Assembly: GCA_005954745.1 (NCBI GenBank)
Contig: CP040679.1
Location: forward strand, 124,001 to 188,000
From: Halostella pelagica
GTDB taxonomy: Archaea; Halobacteriota; Halobacteria; Halobacteriales; Natronoarchaeaceae
Reading direction: 5' to 3'
Length of the DNA stretch: 64,000 nucleotides
Positions 24,851 to 33,691 of the stretch are shown in pieces; within the stretch, counting starts at the first letter, position 1; every line of letters begins with the position of its first letter. Below the pieces are notes generated by a model. It saw nothing but the letters and a program-made list of their open reading frames with translations. It did no database searches and was not told where the DNA came from. A program made the translations under genes and the position numbers.

Positions 24851-25672
24851 TCAATCGGTGACGCCATGAACCGACCCCGATACAGTTCCTTCGACGAAGG
24901 TTCGCAGGAAACTCGTGTCGTATACGGATGAAAGATGTCGAAGCGATTTCTTGGCCTCGTCCAGCCGCTTTTCGGCGTGCTGGCGAAGTTCCTTTTCCTC
25001 GGAACCCTGGAACACGGCAAGAACGTCTCTCCCTCCCGAACCGAACGTTAATTGTATCTGATGTCCCGTAGCGAATCCACGCCCGACTGTCGCGAAGTGC
25101 TGCCGGTGGGTACTATCGACCCCGGCGAGTGTCGCTCCGATAACGGCCGCACCTTCACCGAGAACGCCCGCCGTGTCGTCGAGAAACGAACGGCAGTCAG
25201 GGGCTGTCGGGGTTGATGAGTAGTTAGTACTGAATGCGCCGATGACCGACTCCTGAACGGCGGTAAGCGTCTCGAAACACGCTCCGAGGTGGGCGTTGTT
25301 GATCTCACTAAGCGCCGAGTACGCCGACGTGTACAGGTAGTCACCGGAAAGTAACGCGGACATCGGCTCCCGCGTCAACGAGTGAGCTATCCCGTCGTCG
25401 AATTGGATCAACAGTTCGCTCCGCAACCGACAGTACCCCCGGAGTAGTTCGACCGCCGTTGCCGCCGGGAGGACTGTCTCGGGATCTCGGGAAGCGGGAG
25501 TCGCTATCGATTCGAACGAAAGCATCAGTAGCTGACCGTACTTCCGGTCGTCGTATTCGTCGACCGTCTCCCGAGCCGCTGTTAATCGGCCTTTGTCCGC
25601 GGGTTTCAGCACACTTTCGAGATGGCTGTCGATTTCGGCTCGCAGCTCAGTGAGAGAGCGTTCGTAAGTCAT
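24851..25672 (-). CDS. polyprenyl-synthase-like protein lacking the Asp-rich motifs
   Basis: A 273-residue protein that follows the isoprenyl diphosphate synthase fold. AATAVELLRGYCRLRSELL matches the helix before the first Asp-rich motif, ALLSGDYLYTSAYSALSEI matches the LLAGDALLTLAF block, and a late LGEGAAVIGATLAGVDSTHRQ followed by VGRGFATGHQIQLTF matches the helix before the second motif. Both DDxxD sites are missing: the first reads RSELLIQFDD and the second QIQLTFGSGGRD, so metal-diphosphate catalysis looks lost. It is the third gene of an operon with a TetR repressor and a MATE exporter, only 5 bp after the MATE stop. It may be a regulatory, binding or chaperone-like homolog. Confidence 0.7.
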   Translation of the reverse strand: MTYERSLTELRAEIDSHLESVLKPADKGRLTAARETVDEYDDRKYGQLLMLSFESIATPASRDPETVLPAATAVELLRGYCRLRSELLIQFDDGIAHSLTREPMSALLSGDYLYTSAYSALSEINNAHLGACFETLTAVQESVIGAFSTNYSSTPTAPDCRSFLDDTAGVLGEGAAVIGATLAGVDSTHRQHFATVGRGFATGHQIQLTFGSGGRDVLAVFQGSEEKELRQHAEKRLDEAKKSLRHLSSVYDTSFLRTFVEGTVSGSVHGVTD

Positions 25673-25677
25673 TGTTG

Positions 25678-27153
25678 TCAGTCGTCTGTTGCTGTTGGCT
25701 CACCACCAGTGTCGTCGACGGCTACGTCCGAACCCGCTTTCGTGAGGTCGTTCTCCCGCCACGTCCCACGCTGATACCACGCGTAAGCGATCACCGCGCC
25801 GGCCACGTTCGATATCGCGAACGAGAGCCAGATACCCGTCTCGCCGATGGCGCCGGCTGAAACCCACGCGATCGGGAACCGTATCACTCCGAGCATCAGC
25901 ACGGAAATCGCCGCCGCTGTGAGGGTCTTCCCGGCACCGCGGAAGCTTCCCGTGTAGGCGCGCATGATCCCGATGAATCCGAACGACAGCGCGACGTACC
26001 GCAGGAACTCCGCAGAGATATCGACCACCTCGGAGTTAGTCGTAAACACGTCGGCGATAGGGGCCGCGGCGAACCAGACGACGATCCCGGCGACCGTGAG
26101 GACGCCGAAGAGTGTTTTCGCCGCAAGCGCCGCTGCCTGTTCGGCGCGGTCTGGCTTGCCCGCACCCATGTTCTGGCCTGTCATCGTCTCGACTCCGCGG
26201 GCGACTGCGATCGCGGGGAGGAAGATAACCGAGAAGACGCGCGTGCCGATCCCGTACGCGGCGACGACCGGATCCGGAAAGAGCGCGACGATGAACAACA
26301 GGAGATTCATCGACAACGCCCGTCCTGTCCCTTCGACAGACGCGGGAAGGCCGATCCGAACGAGACGGTGGAGGTACGAGAGATCGGGCACCATATCCCG
26401 AAGGTGGATCTGGACGCCACGCGTCCCGCGGAACATGATCGCCAGTCCGACGACCAGCGCGAGGCCGCGCGAAAACACCGTCGCGATCGCCGCTCCTTCG
26501 ATACCGAGTTCGGGGAACGAAACCGTCCCGACGATCGGCGCGTTCTCGACGACGGTCCACCCGAAGATCAGGAACGGGTCGATGATGATGTTGAGGACCA
26601 CCGAGCCGAACATGACGAGCATGGGGGTTATCGTGTCGCCGTAGCCCCGCATGAGCGCGACGAACACGAAAAACCCGAACATGAACAGCAGGCCCAGCGA
26701 GATGACTTCCATGTAGCTCGACGCCATCGGCAGCACGTCCTCAGAGGCGCCCATAACTTCGAGGAACTCCTCGACGAGGAAGTACCCGACTCCACCGAGG
26801 AGTATCGACGCGATGATGGCGAACGTCACGGTCTGTGACGCGGCGTACTCGGCCTCTCGCTCCTCGCCAGCACCCGTATACTGTGCGACGAGGACGCTTC
26901 CAGCGACCGAAATCCCCATTCCGAGCGAGATGAGCAGAAACACCATCGGGAACGCGAAACTGATCGCCGCCAGCGCATCGGTGTTGTACTGACCGAGCCA
27001 GAACGTGTCCGCGAGGTTGTACGCGGTCTGAAAGAGGTTCGTGACGACGATCGGCATCGACAGGAAAAAGAGCGGCTTTCCGATGCCGCCGGACGTGAGG
27101 TCGAACTCCTCACGACCTTTGAATAGCGACCCGATCCGACTGCGGACACCCAT
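25678..27153 (-). CDS. MATE family efflux transporter
   Basis: Multidrug and toxin extrusion transporter, 491 residues, with about twelve membrane helices in two MatE repeats. The first repeat starts at PLFFLSMPIVVTNLFQTAYN and the second near LVRIGLPASVEGTGRALSM. It probably exports drugs or organic cations in exchange for Na+ or H+. The start codon overlaps the stop of the TetR gene by 1 bp (TGATG), and the prenyl-synthase-like gene follows after 5 bp, giving one operon. TetR probably represses its own operon from the site at 27774-27785. Confidence 0.92.
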   Translation of the reverse strand: MGVRSRIGSLFKGREEFDLTSGGIGKPLFFLSMPIVVTNLFQTAYNLADTFWLGQYNTDALAAISFAFPMVFLLISLGMGISVAGSVLVAQYTGAGEEREAEYAASQTVTFAIIASILLGGVGYFLVEEFLEVMGASEDVLPMASSYMEVISLGLLFMFGFFVFVALMRGYGDTITPMLVMFGSVVLNIIIDPFLIFGWTVVENAPIVGTVSFPELGIEGAAIATVFSRGLALVVGLAIMFRGTRGVQIHLRDMVPDLSYLHRLVRIGLPASVEGTGRALSMNLLLFIVALFPDPVVAAYGIGTRVFSVIFLPAIAVARGVETMTGQNMGAGKPDRAEQAAALAAKTLFGVLTVAGIVVWFAAAPIADVFTTNSEVVDISAEFLRYVALSFGFIGIMRAYTGSFRGAGKTLTAAAISVLMLGVIRFPIAWVSAGAIGETGIWLSFAISNVAGAVIAYAWYQRGTWRENDLTKAGSDVAVDDTGGEPTATDD

Positions 27154-27752
27154 CAGTACGGTACCTCCGCTGTCGTTTCGCCGATCAGATGCGTCTCGAC
27201 GTACTCGATCATCATCTCGTCGAGTCTCTCGACCGAACAGTCGACTGCGACTCCTCTCGTCCGGGCTCCAGTGATCGCCGTCGTGAGGAACTCCGCGACG
27301 AGTTCGTGTTCGATGCTGTCGTCGAATTCACCCGTTTCTATCCCGTCCGCCAAGATATCCTGAATCCGACCGAGCAGGGCTTCGTCGAACTGGATAAGCT
27401 TGGCCTGAACACCCTCGTTGTAGGGTGCCTGAGCCTTCACCTCTAGCATCGCGGTGCGAAATTCCGTTCCCGGAACAGCGTCACCGTCCGCGAGCAGCGT
27501 ATCGAACAGTGAACGGAGTTGCTCGCGAGCGGTTTCACCGGACACGGTCTCGATCTGGGCCATGTATCTGTCGTAGAGGTGATCGAGAAACGCGGTGAAC
27601 AGTTCCTCTTTCGTGTCGTAGTGGTAGTGTATCGAGGCTTTACTCCTCTCCGCTTCGGTGGCGATGTCCTGTAGTGTGAGATCGGCGTAGCCACGCTCGC
27701 AAAGTGCGCGGTATGTCGCGTTCAGTATCTCGGTTCGTGGTTCCTCGTCCAT
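27153..27752 (-). CDS. TetR/AcrR family regulator of the MATE operon
   Basis: A 199-residue repressor. The N-terminal helix-turn-helix is residues about 8-52 (ILNATYRALCERGYADLTLQ, then IATEAERSKASIHYHYDTKEEL), followed by a ligand-binding helical domain with an EFRTAMLEVKAQAPYNEGVQ segment. It is co-encoded with the MATE transporter by a 1 bp overlap, so it is its likely regulator. It is divergent from another TetR gene at 27928 whose HTH is closely similar (HYHYDTKE in both), so the two may bind related operators. Confidence 0.9.
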   Translation of the reverse strand: MDEEPRTEILNATYRALCERGYADLTLQDIATEAERSKASIHYHYDTKEELFTAFLDHLYDRYMAQIETVSGETAREQLRSLFDTLLADGDAVPGTEFRTAMLEVKAQAPYNEGVQAKLIQFDEALLGRIQDILADGIETGEFDDSIEHELVAEFLTTAITGARTRGVAVDCSVERLDEMMIEYVETHLIGETTAEVPY

Positions 27753-27773
27753 CTCAGTTAGTACGACTACTTA

Positions 27774-27785
27774 CTAACCAGTCAG
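27774..27785. promoter_or_regulatory. candidate TetR operator in the divergent TetR-TetR region
   Basis: CTAACCAGTCAG is an imperfect inverted repeat (CTAAC, 2 nt, GTCAG against perfect GTTAG). It lies 22 bp upstream of the TetR start at 27752. A perfect form of the same site occurs before the zinc-ribbon membrane protein gene at 29088-29099, so a shared regulator is likely. Confidence 0.5.
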
Positions 27786-27927
27786 TCAAAAGGCTTTGGA
27801 ACGACGGTAGTCTCAACTGGGGCTCGTGGCGGTTCCCCCGAGGCGACAAACTGAGCAATCGGTCCGGTGGCCGGCTATCGGATGCAGTTCAAAACCGTTA
27901 TCTACCGTACGATAGTCTCAATACGTA

Positions 27928-28530
27928 ATGGCCGATCCGCCGGAACGACCAGTCTCAAACCCGGACGAGGAGATAATGCGCGCTACATACCGGGCACTTC
28001 GCGAGTACGGGTACGCCGATCTCACGATCAAGCGGATCGCCGAGGAGTACGGGAAAACGACCGCCGCAGTTCACTACCACTACGACACGAAAGAGGACTT
28101 GCTGGCGGCGTTTCTGGACTTTCTACTCGGTCAGTTCAGGGACGCGGTTCACGAGGTCGAAACGACTGATCCGGAGCAGCGATTGGCTCTCCTACTGGAC
28201 AAACTCCTCGTCGACCCCGAGGACCATCAGAACCTTCTGATCGCGATGCTCGAAATGCGGAGTCAGGCCCCGTACAAGGATACGTTCAGCGAGCGATTCG
28301 AGCAGAACGACGAGTACATTCGGTACATGCTCAAAACGGTGATCGACCAGGGGATCGAGGAGGGCGTGTTCAACGATGTCGACGCAGAACACACCGCCCG
28401 GACGCTTATGACTATCGTCGACGGCGCTCGAACCCGCACGGTCGTACTCGACGACACTGATGTACTCGCAACGGCGAGAGAGAGCGCCGACGAGTACCTT
28501 ACCGCCGTACTGTTGCGCGAAGATGGATAG
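27928..28530 (+). CDS. TetR/AcrR family regulator
   Basis: A 200-residue repressor. The HTH is at residues about 14-60 (IMRATYRALREYGYADLTIK, then IAEEYGKTTAAVHYHYDTKEDL) and the C-terminal ligand-binding domain contains LIAMLEMRSQAPYKDTFSERF. It is about half identical by eye to the TetR at 27153-27752, so the two are paralogs arranged divergently around a common intergenic region. Its target may be itself, the MATE operon or the zinc-ribbon membrane gene beyond it, which has the best operator-like site. Confidence 0.9.
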   Translation: MADPPERPVSNPDEEIMRATYRALREYGYADLTIKRIAEEYGKTTAAVHYHYDTKEDLLAAFLDFLLGQFRDAVHEVETTDPEQRLALLLDKLLVDPEDHQNLLIAMLEMRSQAPYKDTFSERFEQNDEYIRYMLKTVIDQGIEEGVFNDVDAEHTARTLMTIVDGARTRTVVLDDTDVLATARESADEYLTAVLLREDG

Positions 28531-28551
28531 TCCGTGCTGACGGGACGAAGC

Positions 28552-28590
28552 GACGTATCCGGAGTTCCTCCGAACTTCCGGGGATACGTC
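28552..28590. other. stem-loop between convergent genes
   Basis: Arms GACGTATCC and GGATACGTC form a perfect 9 bp stem that encloses a partly palindromic GGAGTTC...GAACTTCC core. It lies 22 bp after the TetR stop and before the convergent gene end at 28655, so it may act as a transcript end or mRNA-stabilising structure for both. There is no clear poly-T tract. Confidence 0.45.
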
Positions 28591-28654
28591 CGTCCGCACC
28601 GGTTTAGTAGGTTCCTCCGAAGATAGCTGCTATCAGTTCCAGCGCGTTGTGCTA

Positions 28655-29080
28655 CTACTGATCATCTGCTCTCGTCGGGGATGCTCCGTCTCGCTCGCCT
28701 AGTTCTGTCGTACACCAGTGACAGAACTCGATGTCGCTATCGAGTTCCTTCCCGCAGTGAGGACAGTGCGTCAGTTCTCCATCTTCGGTGGGTGTCAACC
28801 TATCGAGCGCGTTCTGGGCGTGAGCGAGGAAATACGCGTCGAGGACGCTCATTCCGCCCACGACGAGGGTCGGTGCGACCGCCAGGGGATCGACCGCGTT
28901 ACCGTTTGCAAGCGCGTCTAATGCCGCCGGGTCGACGAAGAGGGTAGTGACGCCGAACAGGACAGCGAGCCATCCCAGCGCACGCCGCCATCGTTGGAGA
29001 TATATATGTCCGAGCCCTGTGGCGAGCGCTGCGAGCAGTGCCGCGAGCCACGGACGTTTTTCTGAAGCTGACTGGCTCAT
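28655..29080 (-). CDS. membrane protein with C-terminal zinc ribbon
   Basis: A 141-residue protein. It has two or three hydrophobic segments (about 12-48 and 65-90; LAALLAALATGLGHIYLQRW, LGWLAVLFGVTTLFV, VAPTLVVGGMSVLDAYFLAH) and a cytoplasmic zinc ribbon with CPHCGKEL and CHWCTTEL. The GLGHIYLQRWRRALGW segment resembles TM2-domain-like haloarchaeal proteins. The promoter region carries the perfect CTAAC-CA-GTTAG palindrome at 29088-29099, just 8 bp before the start, suggesting TetR control and inducibility by a membrane-active or toxic compound. The precise role is unknown. Confidence 0.75.
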   Translation of the reverse strand: MSQSASEKRPWLAALLAALATGLGHIYLQRWRRALGWLAVLFGVTTLFVDPAALDALANGNAVDPLAVAPTLVVGGMSVLDAYFLAHAQNALDRLTPTEDGELTHCPHCGKELDSDIEFCHWCTTELGERDGASPTRADDQ

Positions 29081-29087
29081 ACGTTGA

Positions 29088-29099
29088 CTAACCAGTTAG
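29088..29099. promoter_or_regulatory. candidate TetR operator (perfect inverted repeat)
   Basis: CTAAC-CA-GTTAG has perfect 5 bp arms, 8 bp upstream of the membrane/zinc-ribbon gene start at 29080. It is related to the site at 27774-27785 in front of the TetR-MATE operon, so the two loci could form one regulon. Confidence 0.55.
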
Positions 29100-29260
29100 T
29101 TAGCCATAAGTCTTGTTCACGTCGGCCCCGATATCTGACGATACCGTCGTTATCTGTACGCTCGGTTTGTGCCATCCTGTCGACAGCAAATGCTTAGCGC
29201 TCCTACCCGTCGACGATAAATGCGTAGCGCTCAATACACTCGCTGCCTTGAGGGAAACCA

Positions 29261-29935
29261 GTGGTTCTGGACCTCGTCAAAGGGTTGCTGCTTGACCCGT
29301 TCGCCGTGATGAACACGGTCGGACTGGTTGCGTTCGCGTTGGTAGGTGCGTCCAAGGCAATACGCGAGGAGTTCGACCTGTTCGGCGTGACCGTCGTCGG
29401 ACTCGTAACGGCGTTCGCTGGCGGGGCGACGCGGGACGTCCTCGTGAACCGGATTCCGTTGGCCCTCAGGTCGTTAGGCGAGATCAGTCTCGGAATGCTG
29501 GGCGTGGGCCTGGCAGTCGGTCTGAGTGTCGTGTTCGACTCGCCGGACGACCACGCGGGAACGTTGATATCCGATGCGATCGGGCTCGCTGCGTTCACCA
29601 CGGCTGGTGCCATCGTAGCGACCGACGCCGGTGTCTCGGGTTTCGGTGTCGTCGCCATCGCGACGATAAACGCAGTCGGTGGGGGCGCGTTCGCCGACAT
29701 CCTGCTGGACCGGTCTCCCTTTATCCTGTTTGACGACTTCTACGCGAGCTGTGCAGTGCTCGGTGGAAGTACCTATTGGACACTGGTCGCTATCGATGCG
29801 TCCGCGAGCGCCGCAGCGATGGTATGCGCTGCCGTTACGGTCGGAGTACGGTTGGCTGCGGTAAACTTTGGCTGGACTCTCCCGACGGCGCAGATGTTGG
29901 ACGTGGCTTCCGAAAACCTCGGTCGGAGAAGATGA
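29261..29935 (+). CDS. TRIC/YicG (UPF0126) family membrane channel
   Basis: A 224-residue membrane protein with about seven hydrophobic segments in two homologous halves. The first half has the conserved AFALVGASKAIREEFDLFGV and AFAGGATRDVL motifs; the second has TTAGAIVATDAGVSGFGVV and AVGGGAFADILL. The GG-containing glycine kinks are the marks of prokaryotic TRIC channels, which conduct K+ or other monovalent ions. It starts at a GTG at 29261. It is monocistronic between the zinc-ribbon gene and the DUF6176-like gene. Confidence 0.88.
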   Translation: MVLDLVKGLLLDPFAVMNTVGLVAFALVGASKAIREEFDLFGVTVVGLVTAFAGGATRDVLVNRIPLALRSLGEISLGMLGVGLAVGLSVVFDSPDDHAGTLISDAIGLAAFTTAGAIVATDAGVSGFGVVAIATINAVGGGAFADILLDRSPFILFDDFYASCAVLGGSTYWTLVAIDASASAAAMVCAAVTVGVRLAAVNFGWTLPTAQMLDVASENLGRRR

Positions 29936-30067
29936 GTCGCATCACGAGCAGTGGTAATCCTCGAAACAGCGTCCTCCGGTCATCGAAACACCTCCGACCG
30001 GCGGCACACCTTCGATCGCGTTCTCGATATATCATTGTGGTGGGACCGCTCAGAGCGCGAGCTTAGA

Positions 30068-30442
30068 TCACGCCCGGCGGTCAAGCGTCGAGGCGAAAAA
30101 CAGCGTCTCGAGTCGGTTTCGCTCCTCGTCTCCGTCGCGGGCCGGTTCCAGACAGACCTCGTTCAGTACCGCCTCGTGTTCCGCGCTCAACTCTAACAGG
30201 TTCTGATCGTCGATGTCCTCTCGGTCCAACTCGGGCGGGAAATCGTCGCTCTGTTCCATGTAGTAGTAGAGGACGGGCCCCTCGCCGTCATCTTGGAGGA
30301 ACGCGGCTTCCGTGTAGACCTCCTCTAAGTCCAGGCCACGCTCGAACAGTTCCTGTCTGTCGTCAAGCGAGTCGAAGTAATCGCGAAGCTGGTCCACTTT
30401 TTCCGAATCGACGCGCCGTTTGGAGAGAATGGCATCGACCAT
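30068..30442 (-). CDS. small acidic protein, DUF6176-like
   Basis: A 124-residue soluble acidic protein. The pattern LSKRRVDSEKVDQLRDYFD, then EVYTEAAFLQDDGEGPVLYYYME, looks like haloarchaeal DUF6176 proteins, which have a ferredoxin-like alpha/beta fold of unknown function. No catalytic motif is evident. It is divergent from the sensor-regulator at 30572, with a promoter region of about 130 bp that includes AT-rich ATTAATATAAATG near 30466. Confidence 0.6.
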   Translation of the reverse strand: MVDAILSKRRVDSEKVDQLRDYFDSLDDRQELFERGLDLEEVYTEAAFLQDDGEGPVLYYYMEQSDDFPPELDREDIDDQNLLELSAEHEAVLNEVCLEPARDGDEERNRLETLFFASTLDRRA

Positions 30443-30571
30443 GCATAGATCCGGTATCTTATGTATTAATATAAATGTTCTACAACCGCGTTCGAAAACC
30501 CGAGCACTAGATCGGCAACGTATCTCTCGTATGAGTCAGACTTTTCGCCGCCAAGGTACTCAGATGACCGT

Positions 30572-33448
30572 ATGGTACCGAACGGGGATACGTGCGGATC
30601 TCACCCTGACTATCGTATTCTGCTCGTCGGTCCGGACGAATGGCAGGATAAGGCCGGACCGGCTACCGCCCGACTGAACGGAATCCGAGTGACAGCCGTC
30701 ACGACTGCGGAACAGGCCAGGAAGACGCTGGTTTCGGACGACCCGGTCGACTGTGTCGTCAGCGCCTACCACCTGGAAGGGACGACAGGGATTCGGTTCT
30801 CTGCGGAATCTATCGTGCAAAACGCCGCATCTGCGTTCGTTCTGGCACCTCTAACGGATGATATGCCTCCGGACTCGGGAACCGAGTCCGAACACGTGAC
30901 CTGGGTGGTGCCGTTATACGCTGACGACGCGGGCCCAACCGGTGTTGACGGACTCCGCACCGTTCTTTCACGGGAGCGCAAGTACAGCCGCGACAGACAG
31001 CAAGCGGCTCAGTTCCGCGGTGTCTTCGACAACCCGGACCAGTTCGTCGCAGTCCTGGCGGCGGACGGAACCATACGGTCGCTCAACGAAGCAGCGGCCA
31101 CCCTTTTGAACGCGTCCGCAGAAACGGTCACTGGCAAGCGGATATGGGCCCTTCCGTGGAAAGAGGGGAAGCCCCAACGGCGGACGGTCCAGAAGGCTCT
31201 CCGCGGTGCTGCTGACGGATCCTACACTGAATTTGAGGGCGTTCTTTCACCGTCGAACGGTACGGCCAGCGTCGACAACGAAGTCAGACTCAGGTTTCGC
31301 ATCCAACCGGCCGCGGGTGACGGAGGCGACAGGCTACTCGTTCAGGGTGAGATGCTGACCGAACGGGAACGCCTCGAAGCCGAACTTCGCGCGTCGGAGG
31401 AACTCCATCGCGTCACCCTGAACAACATGACCGACACGGTTCTCGTTACGGACGACGAAGGGGAGTTCACGTACGTGTGCCCGAACGTTCACTTCATTTT
31501 CGGTTACGCCGCCGAGGAGATACACGAATTCGGGACTATCGACGCACTCCTCGGTGAGGAACTGATTGACCCCGACCGCCTCGAATCCGAAGGCGTTCTC
31601 ACCAACATCGAGTGTACGGCGACTGATAAGAGCGGCACAGAGCACACGCTGCTCGTTAACGTCCGAGAAGTGTCTATCCAGGGCGGAACCAGACTTTACA
31701 GCTGTCGAGACATAACCAAGCGGAAACAACGGGAGCGGGCGCTGACACAACTTCAACAGACGAGCCGAAACCTGTTGTATGCGGAGACCAAGGCTGAGGT
31801 CGCAAACAGGGTCACCGCGGATGCGACTACCGCGCTCCCAAACGGCGGGATCGCACTGTATCACTTCGATGGAGCGGAGAACACGCTCTATCCGATGGCA
31901 GTTTCGGACCCGCTTCGGAAGATGCTCGGTTCGTTGCCCGAGGTGAGTCTCGACCAGCGGACATCTATCAACAGGGCCTTCGTCGAAGAGCGGGTGATAC
32001 AGCCCGACGAGACCGACGTATCGGACGATCTGCAACCCCTGTTTACGAACCTAGACGACTTCGCTGCGATGTCGTTGGGGGAACATGGCGTGTTGCTGGC
32101 AGCGACGGTCGACGGGCCGTTCGACGGTGTAAACAAGGAAATCGCCGAGTTACTCGCGGCGACGACAGAGGCCGCGTTCGACCGTCTCGACCGGGAGTCT
32201 GAACTCCGAGAACGCGACGAGAGACTGCAACAGCAGAACCGTCAACTGTCCGAGATAAACCAGATAAACGAGATTATCCGAGAGATCGACCAGGCGATGG
32301 TTCACGCTGAAACCAGAGAGGAGATCGAAACCACTGTCTGTGAGCGCCTCTCCGCCAGTGACCGCTTCGCATTTGCCTGGATCGGTGAGAGTGCCGCGCG
32401 CAACCGCCGACTCCATCCGCGCGAGTGGGCCGGTGACAATCAGGGGTATCTGGATAGTGTCTCCCTCTCGACGATGGACGACCAGACCCTCTCCGAGCCA
32501 TCCCTCCAGACCATGCAGGACCGGTCTCTGACGGTTATGGATAACGTGGCCAATCAACTCCACGAGGCGACGTGGTGTAAGGAGGCTGTCTCGCGGAACT
32601 TCAACTCCATTCTCTCGATCCCGCTGGTCTACGACGACGTACTCTTCGGGACGCTTACGGTTTACCACAACGACCCGAACTCCTTCAGCGAGACGATTCG
32701 AACGGTGTTCAGTGAACTCGGTAGCACTATCGGCGCCGCAATAAACGGGATCCAGCGCAAAGAGGCGCTCCGCAGCGACTCCGTTTTCAGACTGGCGTAT
32801 GGGATCCGCGATCCATCCTTCGTTCTCTTCCGTCTCGCCAAATCGCTCGATTGTACTCTCGAGGTGAAAAGTGAGGTCACACAGGCGGACGAGACGACGC
32901 TCATCTTCGTCGCTGTAGAGAACGCGTCGGCCGCGACGGTCGTCTCCGAAGCCACGTCGCTCGTCGATGTCACTGCCGGTGAGGTGATACGGGAGACGGA
33001 AAACGGCGGTCTCGTGAGCCTCAAAGTACGCGATCCGTTTGTCACGTCGTCGCTTGCGACTCACGGCGCGACGCGCAGGACGCTCGAAGCATCGCCGACG
33101 GGAGTTCGTCTCGTCGTCGAAGTCCCCGATTCTGCGACGATCCGGGCCGTCGACGAGATGCTCTCCGGTCAGTTCACGGATGTAGAACTGACGTCACAGC
33201 AAAAACAGACGCGTCCGTCTGAACCTCAACAGGAACTCGGGTCGCTGATGACAGAGCGCCAAGAAGAAATAGCTCAGGTCGCGTATCATAGCGGCTACTT
33301 CGACATGCAGCGAAACGTGTCCGGCCGGGACATCGCGACGACACTCGACATCTCACACACCGCCTTCTACGACCACATTCGCCGTATCGAGCAGAAGTTC
33401 TTCGCTGCGCTGTTCGATCGCCAGCAACAGTACATCACGGTTGAATAG
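30572..33448 (+). CDS. PAS/GAF sensor with bacterio-opsin-activator-type HTH
   Basis: A large one-component regulator (958 residues) of the haloarchaeal Bat type. Residues 1-130 resemble a receiver-like domain without an obvious phospho-acceptor. Two PAS domains follow at about 145-260 and 275-385 (GEFTYVCPNVHFIFGYAAEEI), then two GAF-like domains at about 395-535 and 565-720, separated by a short coiled coil (LREIDQ-like helices near 545). A Bat-associated domain spans about 740-890. The last 65 residues are an HTH_10 domain (AQVAYHSGYFDM, RDIATTLDISHTAFYDHIRR). It senses an unknown cue; no target is apparent. Confidence 0.9.
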   Translation: MVPNGDTCGSHPDYRILLVGPDEWQDKAGPATARLNGIRVTAVTTAEQARKTLVSDDPVDCVVSAYHLEGTTGIRFSAESIVQNAASAFVLAPLTDDMPPDSGTESEHVTWVVPLYADDAGPTGVDGLRTVLSRERKYSRDRQQAAQFRGVFDNPDQFVAVLAADGTIRSLNEAAATLLNASAETVTGKRIWALPWKEGKPQRRTVQKALRGAADGSYTEFEGVLSPSNGTASVDNEVRLRFRIQPAAGDGGDRLLVQGEMLTERERLEAELRASEELHRVTLNNMTDTVLVTDDEGEFTYVCPNVHFIFGYAAEEIHEFGTIDALLGEELIDPDRLESEGVLTNIECTATDKSGTEHTLLVNVREVSIQGGTRLYSCRDITKRKQRERALTQLQQTSRNLLYAETKAEVANRVTADATTALPNGGIALYHFDGAENTLYPMAVSDPLRKMLGSLPEVSLDQRTSINRAFVEERVIQPDETDVSDDLQPLFTNLDDFAAMSLGEHGVLLAATVDGPFDGVNKEIAELLAATTEAAFDRLDRESELRERDERLQQQNRQLSEINQINEIIREIDQAMVHAETREEIETTVCERLSASDRFAFAWIGESAARNRRLHPREWAGDNQGYLDSVSLSTMDDQTLSEPSLQTMQDRSLTVMDNVANQLHEATWCKEAVSRNFNSILSIPLVYDDVLFGTLTVYHNDPNSFSETIRTVFSELGSTIGAAINGIQRKEALRSDSVFRLAYGIRDPSFVLFRLAKSLDCTLEVKSEVTQADETTLIFVAVENASAATVVSEATSLVDVTAGEVIRETENGGLVSLKVRDPFVTSSLATHGATRRTLEASPTGVRLVVEVPDSATIRAVDEMLSGQFTDVELTSQQKQTRPSEPQQELGSLMTERQEEIAQVAYHSGYFDMQRNVSGRDIATTLDISHTAFYDHIRRIEQKFFAALFDRQQQYITVE

Positions 33449-33529
33449 TAAACCTTCGCACGCCGCACCGGGGTTTACTATTCAACTCCCTCATCTTTAA
33501 TCCGATACCAATAAGGTAGAGCTGTTACT

Positions 33530-33676
33530 ATGGACCGAGACGTGGAGTCCGACCCTGAGGCAGAATCGACGTACGAATGCTTGGGCTGTGGGCACATGGC
33601 CACGGAGACGAACCACCCCACTGACTGTCCTGAGTGCGGAGATACGATGCGAAACCGCGGTACACCGTTCGAATAA
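33530..33676 (+). CDS. 48-residue rubrerythrin-like zinc ribbon
   Basis: A short protein (MDRDVESDPEAEST start) with CLGCG and CPECG metal-binding pairs and an RNRGTPFE tail. It matches the small haloarchaeal rubrerythrin-like zinc-ribbon proteins (DUF7129 type). It ends 15 bp before the glutamate dehydrogenase start on the same strand, so the two may be cotranscribed. A regulatory or redox role is possible. It is short but has coding-type codon use and two clean CxxC pairs. Confidence 0.75.
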   Translation: MDRDVESDPEAESTYECLGCGHMATETNHPTDCPECGDTMRNRGTPFE

Positions 33677-33691
33677 CAACGAACACGATAC

